DNA from: a virus
Reading direction: 5' to 3' (one strand)
DNA: 64,000 bases
IMG/VR virus record: IMGVR_UViG_3300029893_000004
Location: 1-64,000 of that record
The notes below the pieces were generated by a model. The model saw only the letters and a program-made list of their open reading frames with translations. It was not told the DNA's origin and searched no databases. Made by a program: the position numbers and the translations under genes. Of this stretch, positions 15,863 to 24,701 are shown piece by piece; position 1 is the first letter of the stretch, and each line of letters starts with the position of its first letter.

Positions 15863-17464
15863 CTATGCGGGGACGGTGTCGACGACGACGCGGAAGCCGT
15901 CGGCGACCATGTCGTCGAGCACGATCTGCAGGGCCTCGACACCGCCGCCCCCGATGTAGAACGGGTGCGCGGGGTCGAGCGTCGAGCCCGCCGTCGAGGG
16001 GCTTTCGAGGACGTAGCCGGAGCGGGTGGACAGTGGATGCGCAGCGGCGCCCGGCGCGGGCGGAGTCAGGCCCGCGTACGTGGCCTCAGAGAAGCCCGGC
16101 ACGTAGTGCGGCTGCGCGGCGTAGGCCGCTGGCAGCGCGACGTGCACGCGGATGATGCCCTCGTCTCGCTCCATCCAGAACGGGAGCAGGTACCACGAGC
16201 GCGAGCCGGCCGCGTAGCTGGCTGCCTGCCAGTATGGCCCCTTGCCGGCGTTCAGGATGGCGGAGATCGGCGCGAGCACGGACGTGACGCGGTGCACGCG
16301 CTGCGTGCCGTCGGTGTCCGTGATGCGCATCCAGCGGCCGTAGTGGTGCGCCTGGAAGTAGCCGCCCGGGTCGAGCACCGTGGCGCCGCTCACGCTCGAT
16401 GACTGCGCCGAGCGAAACTGCGCCGTCCACGCGTCGCACACGCGGAAGATGCTGTACCACGTCCCGCGCGGCGACGTGGTGACCGCCTCGATGACCTCTC
16501 GGTAGGTGGCGTCGGTCATCCACGAGCCGCCACGCGGAACGCCGTAGGTCTCGCCCCAGGCGTCGAGCGCTTCGCCGGTGGCGAGGCTCACGTTCAGGTC
16601 GGCGCGGGCGTTCTCGAAGTACGAGCGCTGCCGCGTCCAGTCGACCACCTCGGCGCCCAGGTCCGCCGCGCGCGTCTCGTACGCGCTGCGCGTGAGCCCG
16701 GTAAGCGTGGTGGCCGTCTTGCCGGTGTACGTGATCTCCGGGTAGTCGAGCCCGGCGATGACCACCGTCCCGGCGTCCTGCATGCCGTAGGTGCTCTCGA
16801 CGCTGGCCGTCGTGGCGTTGGTCGCCAAGCTGGCCGTCAGCCGCGTGCTGTAAACGCCGCCGAGCGTCGTCAGCTCCTCGCCCAGCGCCTTGACGGTCTC
16901 CGCCCGCACGCGCCGGTTGATGGTCGCGTCGGGCCCGTTGGAGTCGAGCAGCGGCTCGTCGTCGATGTCCTGCGGCCCCGTCGGGTAGACGGTCGCCGGG
17001 AAGCGCTTGCGCAGGCTGTAGACGTGCGACGGCCACTGCCGGCGCACCACCACGAGCGCGTCGGCGATCGTGGACTCGGCGCCGCCCTCGCCCGTGATGC
17101 GGATCGAGTACGTGCCGGTCTGCAGTGGGGGCGTGACGAACACGAGCCGCGTGCGCGTCTCGTCCGCCCAGCACGTGTAGCCCTCGCCCTGCACCAGTCC
17201 GTAGCACGGATGGTCGAGCGCGTCGGGGTCGCCGTAGAGCTCGACCACGTACGGGCCGGCGTAGGCCGAGAAGTCGCCGGTGAGCGTCAGGATCTCGCCG
17301 CCGTCGTCGGCAATGGTCGCCTGCGACAGCGAGCCGCCGACCAAGTACGACGGTGAGCCCCATCCGGTGTCTTCGGTGGCGCCGACGTCGTCGGGCGAGC
17401 CGAAGCCGGCGTCGTACCCGCCGAGGTCGTCAGGCGCCCCGAAGCCGGTCTCCTTGCCGCTCAT
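15863..17464 (-). CDS. Tail/baseplate protein with IPT-like domain
   Basis: 533 residues from ATG 17464, no signal peptide. The N-terminus repeats a short motif (GFGAPDD, GFGSPDD, GWGSPS). Residues 45-140 resemble an IPT/TIG immunoglobulin-like domain (GGEILTLTGDFSAYAGPYVV). The rest contains a beta-rich adaptor region and a helical stretch with VYSLRKRFPATVYP. By position after baseplate J and the 373-residue protein it is probably a baseplate wedge or fibre-attachment protein. I do not recognise the family. Confidence 0.7.
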   Translation of the reverse strand: MSGKETGFGAPDDLGGYDAGFGSPDDVGATEDTGWGSPSYLVGGSLSQATIADDGGEILTLTGDFSAYAGPYVVELYGDPDALDHPCYGLVQGEGYTCWADETRTRLVFVTPPLQTGTYSIRITGEGGAESTIADALVVVRRQWPSHVYSLRKRFPATVYPTGPQDIDDEPLLDSNGPDATINRRVRAETVKALGEELTTLGGVYSTRLTASLATNATTASVESTYGMQDAGTVVIAGLDYPEITYTGKTATTLTGLTRSAYETRAADLGAEVVDWTRQRSYFENARADLNVSLATGEALDAWGETYGVPRGGSWMTDATYREVIEAVTTSPRGTWYSIFRVCDAWTAQFRSAQSSSVSGATVLDPGGYFQAHHYGRWMRITDTDGTQRVHRVTSVLAPISAILNAGKGPYWQAASYAAGSRSWYLLPFWMERDEGIIRVHVALPAAYAAQPHYVPGFSEATYAGLTPPAPGAAAHPLSTRSGYVLESPSTAGSTLDPAHPFYIGGGGVEALQIVLDDMVADGFRVVVDTVPA

Positions 17465-17476
17465 GGCCGGCTCCTA

Positions 17477-19504
17477 TCAGTACGCCCAGCAGCCGAGCCG
17501 CCCGATCTTGCAGTCGGAGGTGCCCGACGCGCTCACGACGTAGATCTCGCCGAAGGTGTCGGAGCCGAGCGCCGACGTCGCGAACGTCACCTCGTAGCTC
17601 TGCGCGTTGGCAATGGTCGTGCCCGACGCGCCGCACTCGGCGGCCGGAATCGCGGCGTCCACGATGGTCGTGCCCGCCTCGTCCGTGAAGCGCAGCGAGC
17701 AGTTGGCGTCGTCGGCGGCCGATGCCACGCACCAGCCGGTGCAGCGCACGGTGATGGTCGCCGTGTCGAGGGGAATTGACCACTGCGCGACGGCCGAGGC
17801 AGACACCGCGCTCGCGCTGGCCGTCACCTGCCCGCGGTCGGTGGCGATGAGCGCCGGCACCGCGTGCCGGTGCAGCGCGTCGGCGTTGCTCGAGGCGCCG
17901 CCGCGCAGCGTGTTCAGCTCTGCGGCCGTGGCGTTGACGGTCACGCCCGCGAGCTGGAAGGTGCCCGACAGGTTGGCGGTGCCCGCGACCGTGGTCGTCA
18001 CGCCGCCCTTGCCGATGGAAATGGCCCGGGCCTCGGACGTGCCGATGGTGATGGCGCCGGCCGTGCCCGCGCCTCCGCCGTTGTCCGTGCCGGCCGGGCC
18101 GCCGTTGATGCTCACGTCGCCGCCGTCGGTCGCAGCACTGCCCGCCGAGCCGTCGCCGCCCCGTCCGCCCGAGATCGAGATCGCGCCGGCGTCCGTGCCG
18201 GCCGTGGCACCGTCAGCCGCTCCGCCGTCGCCCGACGACAGGAACAGGCCGCCCGCGGTGCTGGCAGGCGTGGCGCCGGACGCGGCTGCCGCGTCGCCCG
18301 CCCACAGGCGCAGTGCGTCGCCGTTGACGCCCGTCGAGCCGTTGGCGCCCTGGATGGTGAGCGTGGTTCCCGTGCCGTTGTTGATGGTGCGGGCGTACAG
18401 CGTCGCGGCCGCGGCCGTCGTGCTGCCGATGGCCCGGGCGTTGTCCGTGCTCCACAGGATGTTGCCGGTCATCGTGCCGCCGGCCAGGTCGAGGTAGGTG
18501 CTGTGCGTGTGCAGCGCCGCGGCGTCCGAGCCGTCCGTGAGGGTCGTGAGGTTGGCGGCCGTGACCGAAGCGCCGATGCCGTCGAGCGCTTGGTTGATCT
18601 CGGTGGCCGTCGCCGTGAGCTGCGTGGCGTTGATGAACACGTTGCCGACCAAGTAGACGCTGCCTGCCGCGCGGCCGATGTTGGTCTTGCTCGCGAGCGT
18701 GGCGCCGATGTTGATCGTGCCCGCGCTGGCTGCGTCCAGGCCTAGGTTGCCCGTCGAGCCGATGGTTCGCGCGTAGATCGCGCTCCACGCCGCGGACGTC
18801 GTGCCGAAGTCAAACTGGTCGTCAAGGCTCACGAGCACGTCGCCCGCCAGCGTGCCGCCCGCCAGCGGCAGGTAGGGGCCGGTGGTGGTCAGGACGGTGT
18901 CGAGGTAGGTCAGGGCCTCCTCGACATTGTCGGCGTTGTTCAGGTTGGTCTTCGTGTCGGTGCCGACCATGAGCGCGCCCTCGGACGTCGCGGTCGTGTC
19001 CGCGAGGTCCGTGATCAGCGTGTCGTGCTCGCCGCGCAGCGCGTCGAGAGCGTCGGCCCAGGCGTTGACCAAGTCCCAGGTGTTGCGCTGGCCCTTCGCG
19101 GGCTTCACGAGCGCCTCGTGCTCGGTCGTGACCATGACGTTCGTGCAGGCCGCGGTGGGCTGCGCGATGAACGTGGTGCCGTTGGTCTCGGCGTCGGAGT
19201 CGGTCACCTGCAAGCAGAAGCGGTAGGTGCCCGGCAGGTCGGCCGTGAACGTGGGCGACGCGACGTTGCTGGCGCTGAGCGTGGCCGTCGAGCTGGGCGG
19301 TACGTCGACCGTCGTCCACGAGTAGGCCGTGATCGAGCCGCCGTCCGGGTCACTGCCCGAGCCCGAGAGCGTCACGAGCGCCGGGAGGCTTCCGTACGCG
19401 ATCGTCTGGTCGGCGCCCGCGTTGGCGGTCGGGTTCGCGGCGCTCGCGAAGGCCGGCGCGAGGCAGATCGCGACGACGGCCGCTGCGCGGAGGGTGGTGT
19501 TCAT
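17477..19504 (-). CDS. Tail-fibre-like protein with signal peptide and PKD domain
   Basis: 675 residues from the ATG at 19504. Signal peptide MNTTLRAAAVVAICLAPAFA with ASA cleavage, then a PKD domain (about 25-125: ANAGADQTIAYGSLPALVTL, SDPDGGSITAYSW). PKD domains are typical of secreted bacterial surface proteins. The remainder is classic phage fibre: PLAGGTLAGDV, LAGGTMTGNI, LHTHSTYLDL and a Gly/Ala-rich stretch. The C-terminus carries cysteine pairs (RCTGWCVAS, CSLRF). No clear ribosome site precedes the ATG. It has its own promoter at 19554-19583. A host surface domain fused to a fibre suggests recent acquisition. Confidence 0.8.
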   Translation of the reverse strand: MNTTLRAAAVVAICLAPAFASAANPTANAGADQTIAYGSLPALVTLSGSGSDPDGGSITAYSWTTVDVPPSSTATLSASNVASPTFTADLPGTYRFCLQVTDSDAETNGTTFIAQPTAACTNVMVTTEHEALVKPAKGQRNTWDLVNAWADALDALRGEHDTLITDLADTTATSEGALMVGTDTKTNLNNADNVEEALTYLDTVLTTTGPYLPLAGGTLAGDVLVSLDDQFDFGTTSAAWSAIYARTIGSTGNLGLDAASAGTINIGATLASKTNIGRAAGSVYLVGNVFINATQLTATATEINQALDGIGASVTAANLTTLTDGSDAAALHTHSTYLDLAGGTMTGNILWSTDNARAIGSTTAAAATLYARTINNGTGTTLTIQGANGSTGVNGDALRLWAGDAAAASGATPASTAGGLFLSSGDGGAADGATAGTDAGAISISGGRGGDGSAGSAATDGGDVSINGGPAGTDNGGGAGTAGAITIGTSEARAISIGKGGVTTTVAGTANLSGTFQLAGVTVNATAAELNTLRGGASSNADALHRHAVPALIATDRGQVTASASAVSASAVAQWSIPLDTATITVRCTGWCVASAADDANCSLRFTDEAGTTIVDAAIPAAECGASGTTIANAQSYEVTFATSALGSDTFGEIYVVSASGTSDCKIGRLGCWAY

Positions 19505-19553
19505 GGTGGTGTCGCAGGGTGGTCGGTGGGCGTAGAGGTGGATTCTACTCGCG

Positions 19554-19583
19554 AGTGTAGCGCATCCGAACGGGTGGGGTCAA
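19554..19583 (-). promoter_or_regulatory. Late-type promoter of the tail-tip operon
   Basis: TTGACC (19583-19578), an 18-nt spacer and TACACT (19559-19554) on the minus strand. The spacer contains CGTTCGGATG, also present in the spacer of the promoter at 46664-46692. The perfect palindrome ACTCGCGAGT overlaps the -10 and start region. It restarts minus-strand transcription after the plus-strand lipoprotein gene. Confidence 0.7.
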
Positions 19584-19588
19584 GCGGA

Positions 19589-19620
19589 GGCCCGCCCGCA
19601 ACCGAAATCGCGGGCGGGCC
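19589..19620. terminator. Strong stem-loop between opposed promoters
   Basis: GGCCCGCCCGC (19589-19599) and GCGGGCGGGCC (19610-19620) form a perfect 11-bp stem with a 10-nt loop. No T tract follows on either strand. It lies just behind the minus promoter and may insulate the two opposed genes. The neighbouring 19621-19700 is a run of degenerate short repeats (TGCC, CGCC, CCTTGC) that I cannot interpret and that encodes no convincing protein. Confidence 0.5.
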
Positions 19621-19782
19621 CGTGCCAAGCCATGCCTTGCGCTGCCACGCCATTCGTTGCAACGCCAGACCTTGCCGCGCCGAACCATGCGGCCTCGGGC
19701 TCACCACCGAAGTCGTGAACTCGATACGGCGTCAAGAAAAAAGTACATGCGCCGGCAAATCAAAACGGCCGTCAGAACCGAC

Positions 19783-19788
19783 TATACA
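19783..19788 (+). promoter_or_regulatory. Possible promoter of the lipoprotein gene
   Basis: TATACA at 19783-19788 lies in an island of AT-rich sequence (about 19733-19790, with an A6 run) in an otherwise very GC-rich genome, 50 bp before the lipoprotein ATG. The best -35 candidate (TCAAAA, 17 nt upstream) is weak, so a non-sigma70 or activated promoter is possible. Confidence 0.35.
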
Positions 19789-19835
19789 GGTGACGACCGA
19801 CGGTGTAACATGACCGACAGGCAAGGAGGCCAACG

Positions 19836-20432
19836 ATGAAGACGACGATCAGGATGATGGCGCTGGCGCTGGCGCTGGCGCTGGCTGGCTGCGAGCAGGA
19901 CGAACGCACCGCGGGCTTCGCGGGGCCGCTGAGCGGCGACGGCGAGAGCTGCGAGCGCACCGCCGACTGCGCGGCGGGGCTCGTGTGCGTGGAGCAGGTG
20001 TGCGAGCACGACGGGGCGCCGGGCGAGCCGGACGGGCTCGGGGGCGCGGATGCGGGGGCGGAGGGGGACGCGGGGGCGGAGCAGGACGTGCAGGGGGAGG
20101 ACGGGGGCGCGGGGGATGCCGGGGCGGGGGATGCGACGGCCGAGGATGCCGGCGACGCGGCGGCCGAGGACGCGGGCGAGCAGGACGCGGGGGGCATGGA
20201 CTGCGCGCCGATGGTTGACTGGGTGTGCGTCCACCCGAAGGGGTGCGCGTGTCTGCCGCCAGGCTCGTACAAGCACACGGAGGAGGAGGCGGAGGCTGTT
20301 TGTGTCGGGGGGTGGGGGTGCAGCGGCGACGACATGTGCTACTGCGACAGCGATCTTGCGTGGGGCCTGACGCAGGAGGAGGCCGAGGAGCAGTGCGTCT
20401 ACTACGTTGGCCCCGACTGCGACGCCGACTAG
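19836..20432 (+). CDS. Acidic Cys-rich lipoprotein (moron-type insertion)
   Basis: 198 residues from ATG 19836 with a strong AAGGAGG site. The lipobox LALAGC places the lipidated Cys near residue 18. The mature protein has a Cys-rich segment (ESCERTADCAAGLVCVEQVC), a long acidic Asp/Ala/Gly/Glu linker (about 60-125) and a second Cys-rich domain (CVHPKGCACLPPG, CSGDDMCYCDSD). This layout is common in Myxococcota surface lipoproteins. The signal peptide is encoded by a tandem CTGGCG hexamer. The gene opposes all its neighbours, and its TAG overlaps the next gene's stop in CTAG. It could be a lysogenic-conversion or superinfection-exclusion lipoprotein; that is inference. Confidence 0.85.
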   Translation: MKTTIRMMALALALALAGCEQDERTAGFAGPLSGDGESCERTADCAAGLVCVEQVCEHDGAPGEPDGLGGADAGAEGDAGAEQDVQGEDGGAGDAGAGDATAEDAGDAAAEDAGEQDAGGMDCAPMVDWVCVHPKGCACLPPGSYKHTEEEAEAVCVGGWGCSGDDMCYCDSDLAWGLTQEEAEEQCVYYVGPDCDAD

Positions 20433-21550
20433 GCCCGCTGCATCGACACCTTGCCCAGGCGCACGGTGAGCATCCCGGCCGCCGCGTTGGTCACTTCGAT
20501 CCGAACCTCATAGCGCTTGTCCGAGTCGACGGTGTGCGCCGGGGTTGGCATCCAGATCTTGTTGCCGTTGAAGTTCGCGTGCACTGTGGTCGTAAACAGC
20601 GTGGTCGCGGTCGCGCTGTTGTCCACCTCCGAGATCGTGATCGTCCCGCCGGAGGCCGCGTTGGCGATGATTTGCATCGACATCCGCGTGATCTTGTGCC
20701 CGCCGCGCAGGTCCAGCCCCAGGTAGTACGTGCCCGTCGTCGCACCGGCGCCGTCGCCGATGAACGTGACGCCGCTCGTTGCCCGGCTGATCGTCCCGCC
20801 GCTGGCCGTGGCGTTGCCGTTCATGATCGGCAGGGTCTGGGTGTACGTCTCCTCCTCCTCGAGCGTCGTCACCCGCGTGTGCAGCCCCTCCAGGTCGTCC
20901 GACGGTACATCGTCCCAATCGCTGGTGCCCTTGGCCTCCAGGATGGCCTGCGCGAGCAGCGAGAGCGTGAGCAGCACGCCGCCCACGGACGTCGGCGCGA
21001 TGGTTGCGCCGAGCGCCAGGGCGTTGTTGGCCGTGAGGGTCGGCACGTTCGGGCTGCCGCCGTCCCAGGCCGTGACCGTCGCAACCGTGAAGTAGTTGGC
21101 CGTGGGGTTGCTCAGGGGCGCGGGCGCGCTCGCCGCGAACTGCAGATCGACGAGATCCACGCGCTGCGTATTCGCCGAAAACGCCGTTTCACCGCTTCCG
21201 ACGTCCTTGACGCGGTTCAGCGCGTTGGTTTCAGTGGTGCCGACCTGAATCGCGCCATACAGCCGGATTCCGACCGTGCCGATGAGCGCGGGCGGGATGA
21301 CGGCAGACGTCACGCTGGCCGCGGTGGTCGTGATGTTGCCCGCGGCGTCGACGAGCATGGTTCCGGCCGGGATGGTCGCCCTCTGCGTCGATGTCGAGTA
21401 CACGATCGAACTCGGCAGGACGAGAATGCCCGCCCCACCGTTGAACAGCGCGGTCCCGAGCGTACGTGCGAGATCCTCCACGCCGTCAAGCAGCAGCTCG
21501 TTGTGCACCCGGTCGTACCGCTCGCCCGCTACGACATTCAGCCTCTTCAC
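20429..21550 (-). CDS. Baseplate/tail protein, fibre-like C-terminus
   Basis: 373 residues from ATG 21550 (MKRLNVVAGERYDRVHNELL). There is no signal peptide. The N-terminal 60 residues are helical with LLLDGVEDLARTLGTALFNGG, then Thr/Ala-rich beta segments. A coiled region (LEGLHTRVTTLEEEETYTQT) leads to a C-terminal beta-sandwich (ITRMSMQIIANAASGGTITI, YEVRIEVTNAAAGMLTVRL), plausibly a carbohydrate-binding or attachment domain. It follows baseplate J, the usual place of a tail-tip wedge or fibre adaptor. Family not recognised. Confidence 0.7.
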   Translation of the reverse strand: MKRLNVVAGERYDRVHNELLLDGVEDLARTLGTALFNGGAGILVLPSSIVYSTSTQRATIPAGTMLVDAAGNITTTAASVTSAVIPPALIGTVGIRLYGAIQVGTTETNALNRVKDVGSGETAFSANTQRVDLVDLQFAASAPAPLSNPTANYFTVATVTAWDGGSPNVPTLTANNALALGATIAPTSVGGVLLTLSLLAQAILEAKGTSDWDDVPSDDLEGLHTRVTTLEEEETYTQTLPIMNGNATASGGTISRATSGVTFIGDGAGATTGTYYLGLDLRGGHKITRMSMQIIANAASGGTITISEVDNSATATTLFTTTVHANFNGNKIWMPTPAHTVDSDKRYEVRIEVTNAAAGMLTVRLGKVSMQRA

Positions 21551-21560
21551 GACGTGCCTC

Positions 21561-22919
21561 CTACGAGAGTGCCAGCGTCACGTCATCGGACGTGATGCGG
21601 ATGACCTTGTTCTGCCCGGGCGTCTGGTCTGCGGTCGGGCTGGTCAAGTCGAAGTCCAGCGCGCCGTCCACGTTCATGGCGGCCCGCACGATCTGCCCCG
21701 TGTAGAGCGTCTCGCCGATGTCCAGGCTGTTGACGAGCGCCACGATCGCCGTCGTGACGTCGTCCTGCACGGTGCTCGACGTGTAGCCCTTCCGCACGCG
21801 CAGGGTCGCGCTGATGGTCACGGTCTGGCTGACGGCGCCCTGGACGAGAATGCTCGCGCCGTCCGCCACCTTCGGCGGGTAGGTCACGAGGTCGGCGGGG
21901 TCGCCGTAGATGAGCCGGTGCGCCTCCGCGACGAGCCCGGTCCAGTACGAGTAACCGTCATCCAGCGTGTACGCGCTGGCAGCCGTCGCGGCGCTCGCCA
22001 GGATGAAGGCGCCCGTCGCCCGGTCGCAGCGGTAGTCGGTGCCGTTCGTGAGCGCGACGCCGTCCTTGTACAGCACGGGCACCGCCACGATCGGCGCGAA
22101 CTGCGTGTAGAAGACGGTCTCCGTCCCGAGCGCCGAGCCGATCAACGTCTCGCTCGCGACCACCGCCACCTTGCCGGACAGTAGACCCGTGCCGTCGTCG
22201 ACGTAGAGGATGGACTGCCCGGCCTCGCTGCCCGGGAAGCTCTTCGCGAACTTCACGCGCTCGCCCGTGTCGAGCTCCGCCTCGCGCGCCCGTGTCTCGA
22301 GCGCCGTGCGGTTGCACCCGCTGAGGCTCCGGAGGTAGGCGACGATGCGCGCCCGGAACTCGTCATCCGTCTCGCGATCGGTGCCGCCCGTGGCTGCGGT
22401 CGTGTTGGCAAACGACAGGCCGGCCGGCGACGTGCTCACGACGCGCAGGATGGACCCCACCGCGCCGTTGGCGCTCGTACCCACCTGCTGCGCGATGACC
22501 TGCACCGCGGCGCTGGTCGAAGACCCGTCGCTGATGGTGGTGGACGCGACGCTCTGATAGCTCACGCCGTCGGAGCGCGCCACGACGTGCCCGGCCGGGA
22601 TGGTCTGGGCGCCCGTGGTGCCCGAGCGGCTGAAGGTGCCGTAGGCCGTCGCTCGGGTGCCGGCGCGCCGCTGCTGGCCGTCGGGTAGCACCTCCAGCGC
22701 GAAGGCGTCGAGGTCCTCGCCGGTCAGGCGCCCGAGGATGCGCTGGTTGCGCAGCGTGAGCACGCCCTGGGCGATCTCGTGCAGGGCCTGGGCGAAGGCT
22801 CCGAGGAGCTGCGCGAGCTCTCCCGCTTCGTGCAGGTCGGTCAGCTCGGTCCGCGCGACGACGCGGGCCGCCAGGCGCCGGAAGATGTCCCGGGCCGTCG
22901 GGGGCGTGTAGGCTGCCAT
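21561..22919 (-). CDS. Baseplate J-like protein
   Basis: 452 residues from ATG 22919. It has the hallmarks of the P2 gpJ/Mu gp47 family: an N-terminal helical region, RSGTTGAQTIPAGHVVARSDGV, AVQVIAQQVGTSANGAVGSI, the conserved GGTDRETDDEFRARI near residue 180 and a C-terminal segment (ISATLRVRKGYTSSTVQDDV). It forms the wedge of contractile-tail baseplates. It is preceded by the LysM baseplate protein and followed by the 373-residue tail-tip protein, as expected. Confidence 0.92.
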   Translation of the reverse strand: MAAYTPPTARDIFRRLAARVVARTELTDLHEAGELAQLLGAFAQALHEIAQGVLTLRNQRILGRLTGEDLDAFALEVLPDGQQRRAGTRATAYGTFSRSGTTGAQTIPAGHVVARSDGVSYQSVASTTISDGSSTSAAVQVIAQQVGTSANGAVGSILRVVSTSPAGLSFANTTAATGGTDRETDDEFRARIVAYLRSLSGCNRTALETRAREAELDTGERVKFAKSFPGSEAGQSILYVDDGTGLLSGKVAVVASETLIGSALGTETVFYTQFAPIVAVPVLYKDGVALTNGTDYRCDRATGAFILASAATAASAYTLDDGYSYWTGLVAEAHRLIYGDPADLVTYPPKVADGASILVQGAVSQTVTISATLRVRKGYTSSTVQDDVTTAIVALVNSLDIGETLYTGQIVRAAMNVDGALDFDLTSPTADQTPGQNKVIRITSDDVTLALS

Positions 22920-22928
22920 GGTCTCCCG

Positions 22929-24698
22929 CTACAGGTTGGGGGTGCTGGCGAGGGTGATGGCGGGCGTGGCGCGGTTGCCGCGGAGCTTGACGCGCACGGC
23001 CAGCTCGACGGACGTCCCGCCGTCGACGCCGCTCGGGTCCTCGACGCCCTCGACGCGGTCGTCGGCGGCCGCCTGCTCGGTGAGGTACGCGAGCAGCACG
23101 GCAGATGTGCCTGCCTCGTTGGGCTCGCCCACAGCGCGAGGAAGGCCCACGCGCGGGAACACGGGGTTCGCGCCGCGCACGGTGGCGAAGCGCGCGTTCA
23201 GGCCCTGCTCGGCCGCCGGCTGCCCACGCACGAGGCGCACGTCGTCGCCCGACGCGTCGATCTCCCACTCGCCGGTCTGCTCGCTGCGGTAGACGTCGAC
23301 GCCGAACAGGCGCTCCTCGACCGTGTGGTCGACCACGGGGAAGACGTCGACCACGGCGGGCGGCACGCTGGCGGCCGGCAGGATGATGTCGTCGCCGGGC
23401 CCGAGGGTGCCGGCGATCTTCACCGGGCTGATGAACGGCCAGACGAGGTTGTTCGCCGCGGCGATGGCCGGCGCCTCGGACTCGAAGCCGTAGTACAGGA
23501 GCGCGATGCTGGCCAGCGTGTCGCCGCGCTTGATCCGGTGCACGCCGTCGCGCTTGCTCTCCTGCAGCGTCGAGACGACGTAGGCCAGCGCCACGGAGTC
23601 GCGCGCGTTGCGGATCGCCGCGTGCGTGTCCTCGAACCACCCGGCGCTCCCGCGCTGGATGCCGAGGTCCTCGAGCGTGCGCTCCAGCGTGTAGATGGCG
23701 TTGTCGGCGAGGTCGAAGATGCTGCCGATGGTCTGCTTGACGAGCGCCCGGCCGTTGGCGATCTCGCCCGTCAGGTCCTGCACGCTTTCGAGCACGCGGT
23801 CGAGCGCCTCGATGGGCTCCAGGATGGCGGCCGTGACGTTCAGCGCGTCGGCCACGTTGGCGCGCGCGATCTGAAGCCACAGGCTGGCCGTGTCGATGTA
23901 GTCGGCCACGTCCCGAGCGCCGTTGATGGCGTCGCCCAGCGCGCCCTGCAGGAGCGACGCGGGCTCCTCCTTGACCTCCTGGTACGCCTGCAGCCGGAAC
24001 TCGAAGGACGGCGTCACCTTGTTCCGGTCGTCGAACTCCCAGCGGTACGGGTCGAGCTTGACGAGCTGGTGCATCTTCTGCCCGAAGTCGCGCCAGATCA
24101 GCTCGTACTTTGGCTGCCCCGCCGTGGCGTTGTTCGTGAGCACGAACTTGATGAACTCGCGGAGCTCGTAGAACAGCCGCGGGCTATCCCAGAAGCGCGG
24201 GGCGCCGTTGCGGTCGGTGCCGAGGCGGTACTTCAGCCCGACCTTGCCGCCCACGGTCACGTTGACGAGCCGCTGGCCCTTGTCCTCGACGACGGCCGCG
24301 TCCTGCGTGAACGTGAGCACGGACGCCGGGACCGGCTCGTAGCGCACCATCTCGGGCGGAATGGGCAGTGCGTAGACGATCTGCGGCGGGGCGCCGGCTT
24401 GACCGACGGCGATGGGGTCGAACTTGGGGCGCGGGTCTTCGGGGCGAAGAGCGCTGTTGCCCGTGATGGGCCCGCGGTTGATGAAGACTCCAGCGCCCGG
24501 CCCGTCGACGGAGTCGAAGCCCTGCGCGTAGATCTCGCTCGGCTCCAGCACGACGAACAGGCGGCCTTCGGGCGGAACGTCGCCGACTGCCGCGTTCGCC
24601 AGATCGGCCTCTGCGATGGCCGCCTTGAACGGGTCGCTGGCCGGGACAGCGCGCCGCGCCTCGAGCACGTGCGTGAGCGGGAACGGCTGCAGTGCCAT
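22929..24698 (-). CDS. LysM-containing baseplate protein
   Basis: 589 residues from ATG 24698. Near residue 390 a LysM-type module (HRIKRGDTLASIALLYYGFE) would bind peptidoglycan or, as in many phage baseplates, simply act as a structural module. The C-terminal 150 residues (TVEERLFGVDVYRSEQTGEW and ANPVFPRVGLPRAVGEPN) resemble W/gp25-linked modules in fused baseplate proteins. The first 200 residues are unassigned. It lies between the spike/OB protein and baseplate J. Assignment rests on the LysM motif and position. Confidence 0.75.
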   Translation of the reverse strand: MALQPFPLTHVLEARRAVPASDPFKAAIAEADLANAAVGDVPPEGRLFVVLEPSEIYAQGFDSVDGPGAGVFINRGPITGNSALRPEDPRPKFDPIAVGQAGAPPQIVYALPIPPEMVRYEPVPASVLTFTQDAAVVEDKGQRLVNVTVGGKVGLKYRLGTDRNGAPRFWDSPRLFYELREFIKFVLTNNATAGQPKYELIWRDFGQKMHQLVKLDPYRWEFDDRNKVTPSFEFRLQAYQEVKEEPASLLQGALGDAINGARDVADYIDTASLWLQIARANVADALNVTAAILEPIEALDRVLESVQDLTGEIANGRALVKQTIGSIFDLADNAIYTLERTLEDLGIQRGSAGWFEDTHAAIRNARDSVALAYVVSTLQESKRDGVHRIKRGDTLASIALLYYGFESEAPAIAAANNLVWPFISPVKIAGTLGPGDDIILPAASVPPAVVDVFPVVDHTVEERLFGVDVYRSEQTGEWEIDASGDDVRLVRGQPAAEQGLNARFATVRGANPVFPRVGLPRAVGEPNEAGTSAVLLAYLTEQAAADDRVEGVEDPSGVDGGTSVELAVRVKLRGNRATPAITLASTPNL

Positions 24699-24701
24699 GG
24701 T

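Noticed and set aside
19621-19700. Minisatellite or CRISPR-like repeats near 19.65 kb
   Set aside because: Units such as CCATGCCTTGC and GCCGCGCC are short, irregular and without spacers; I could not define a repeat unit.
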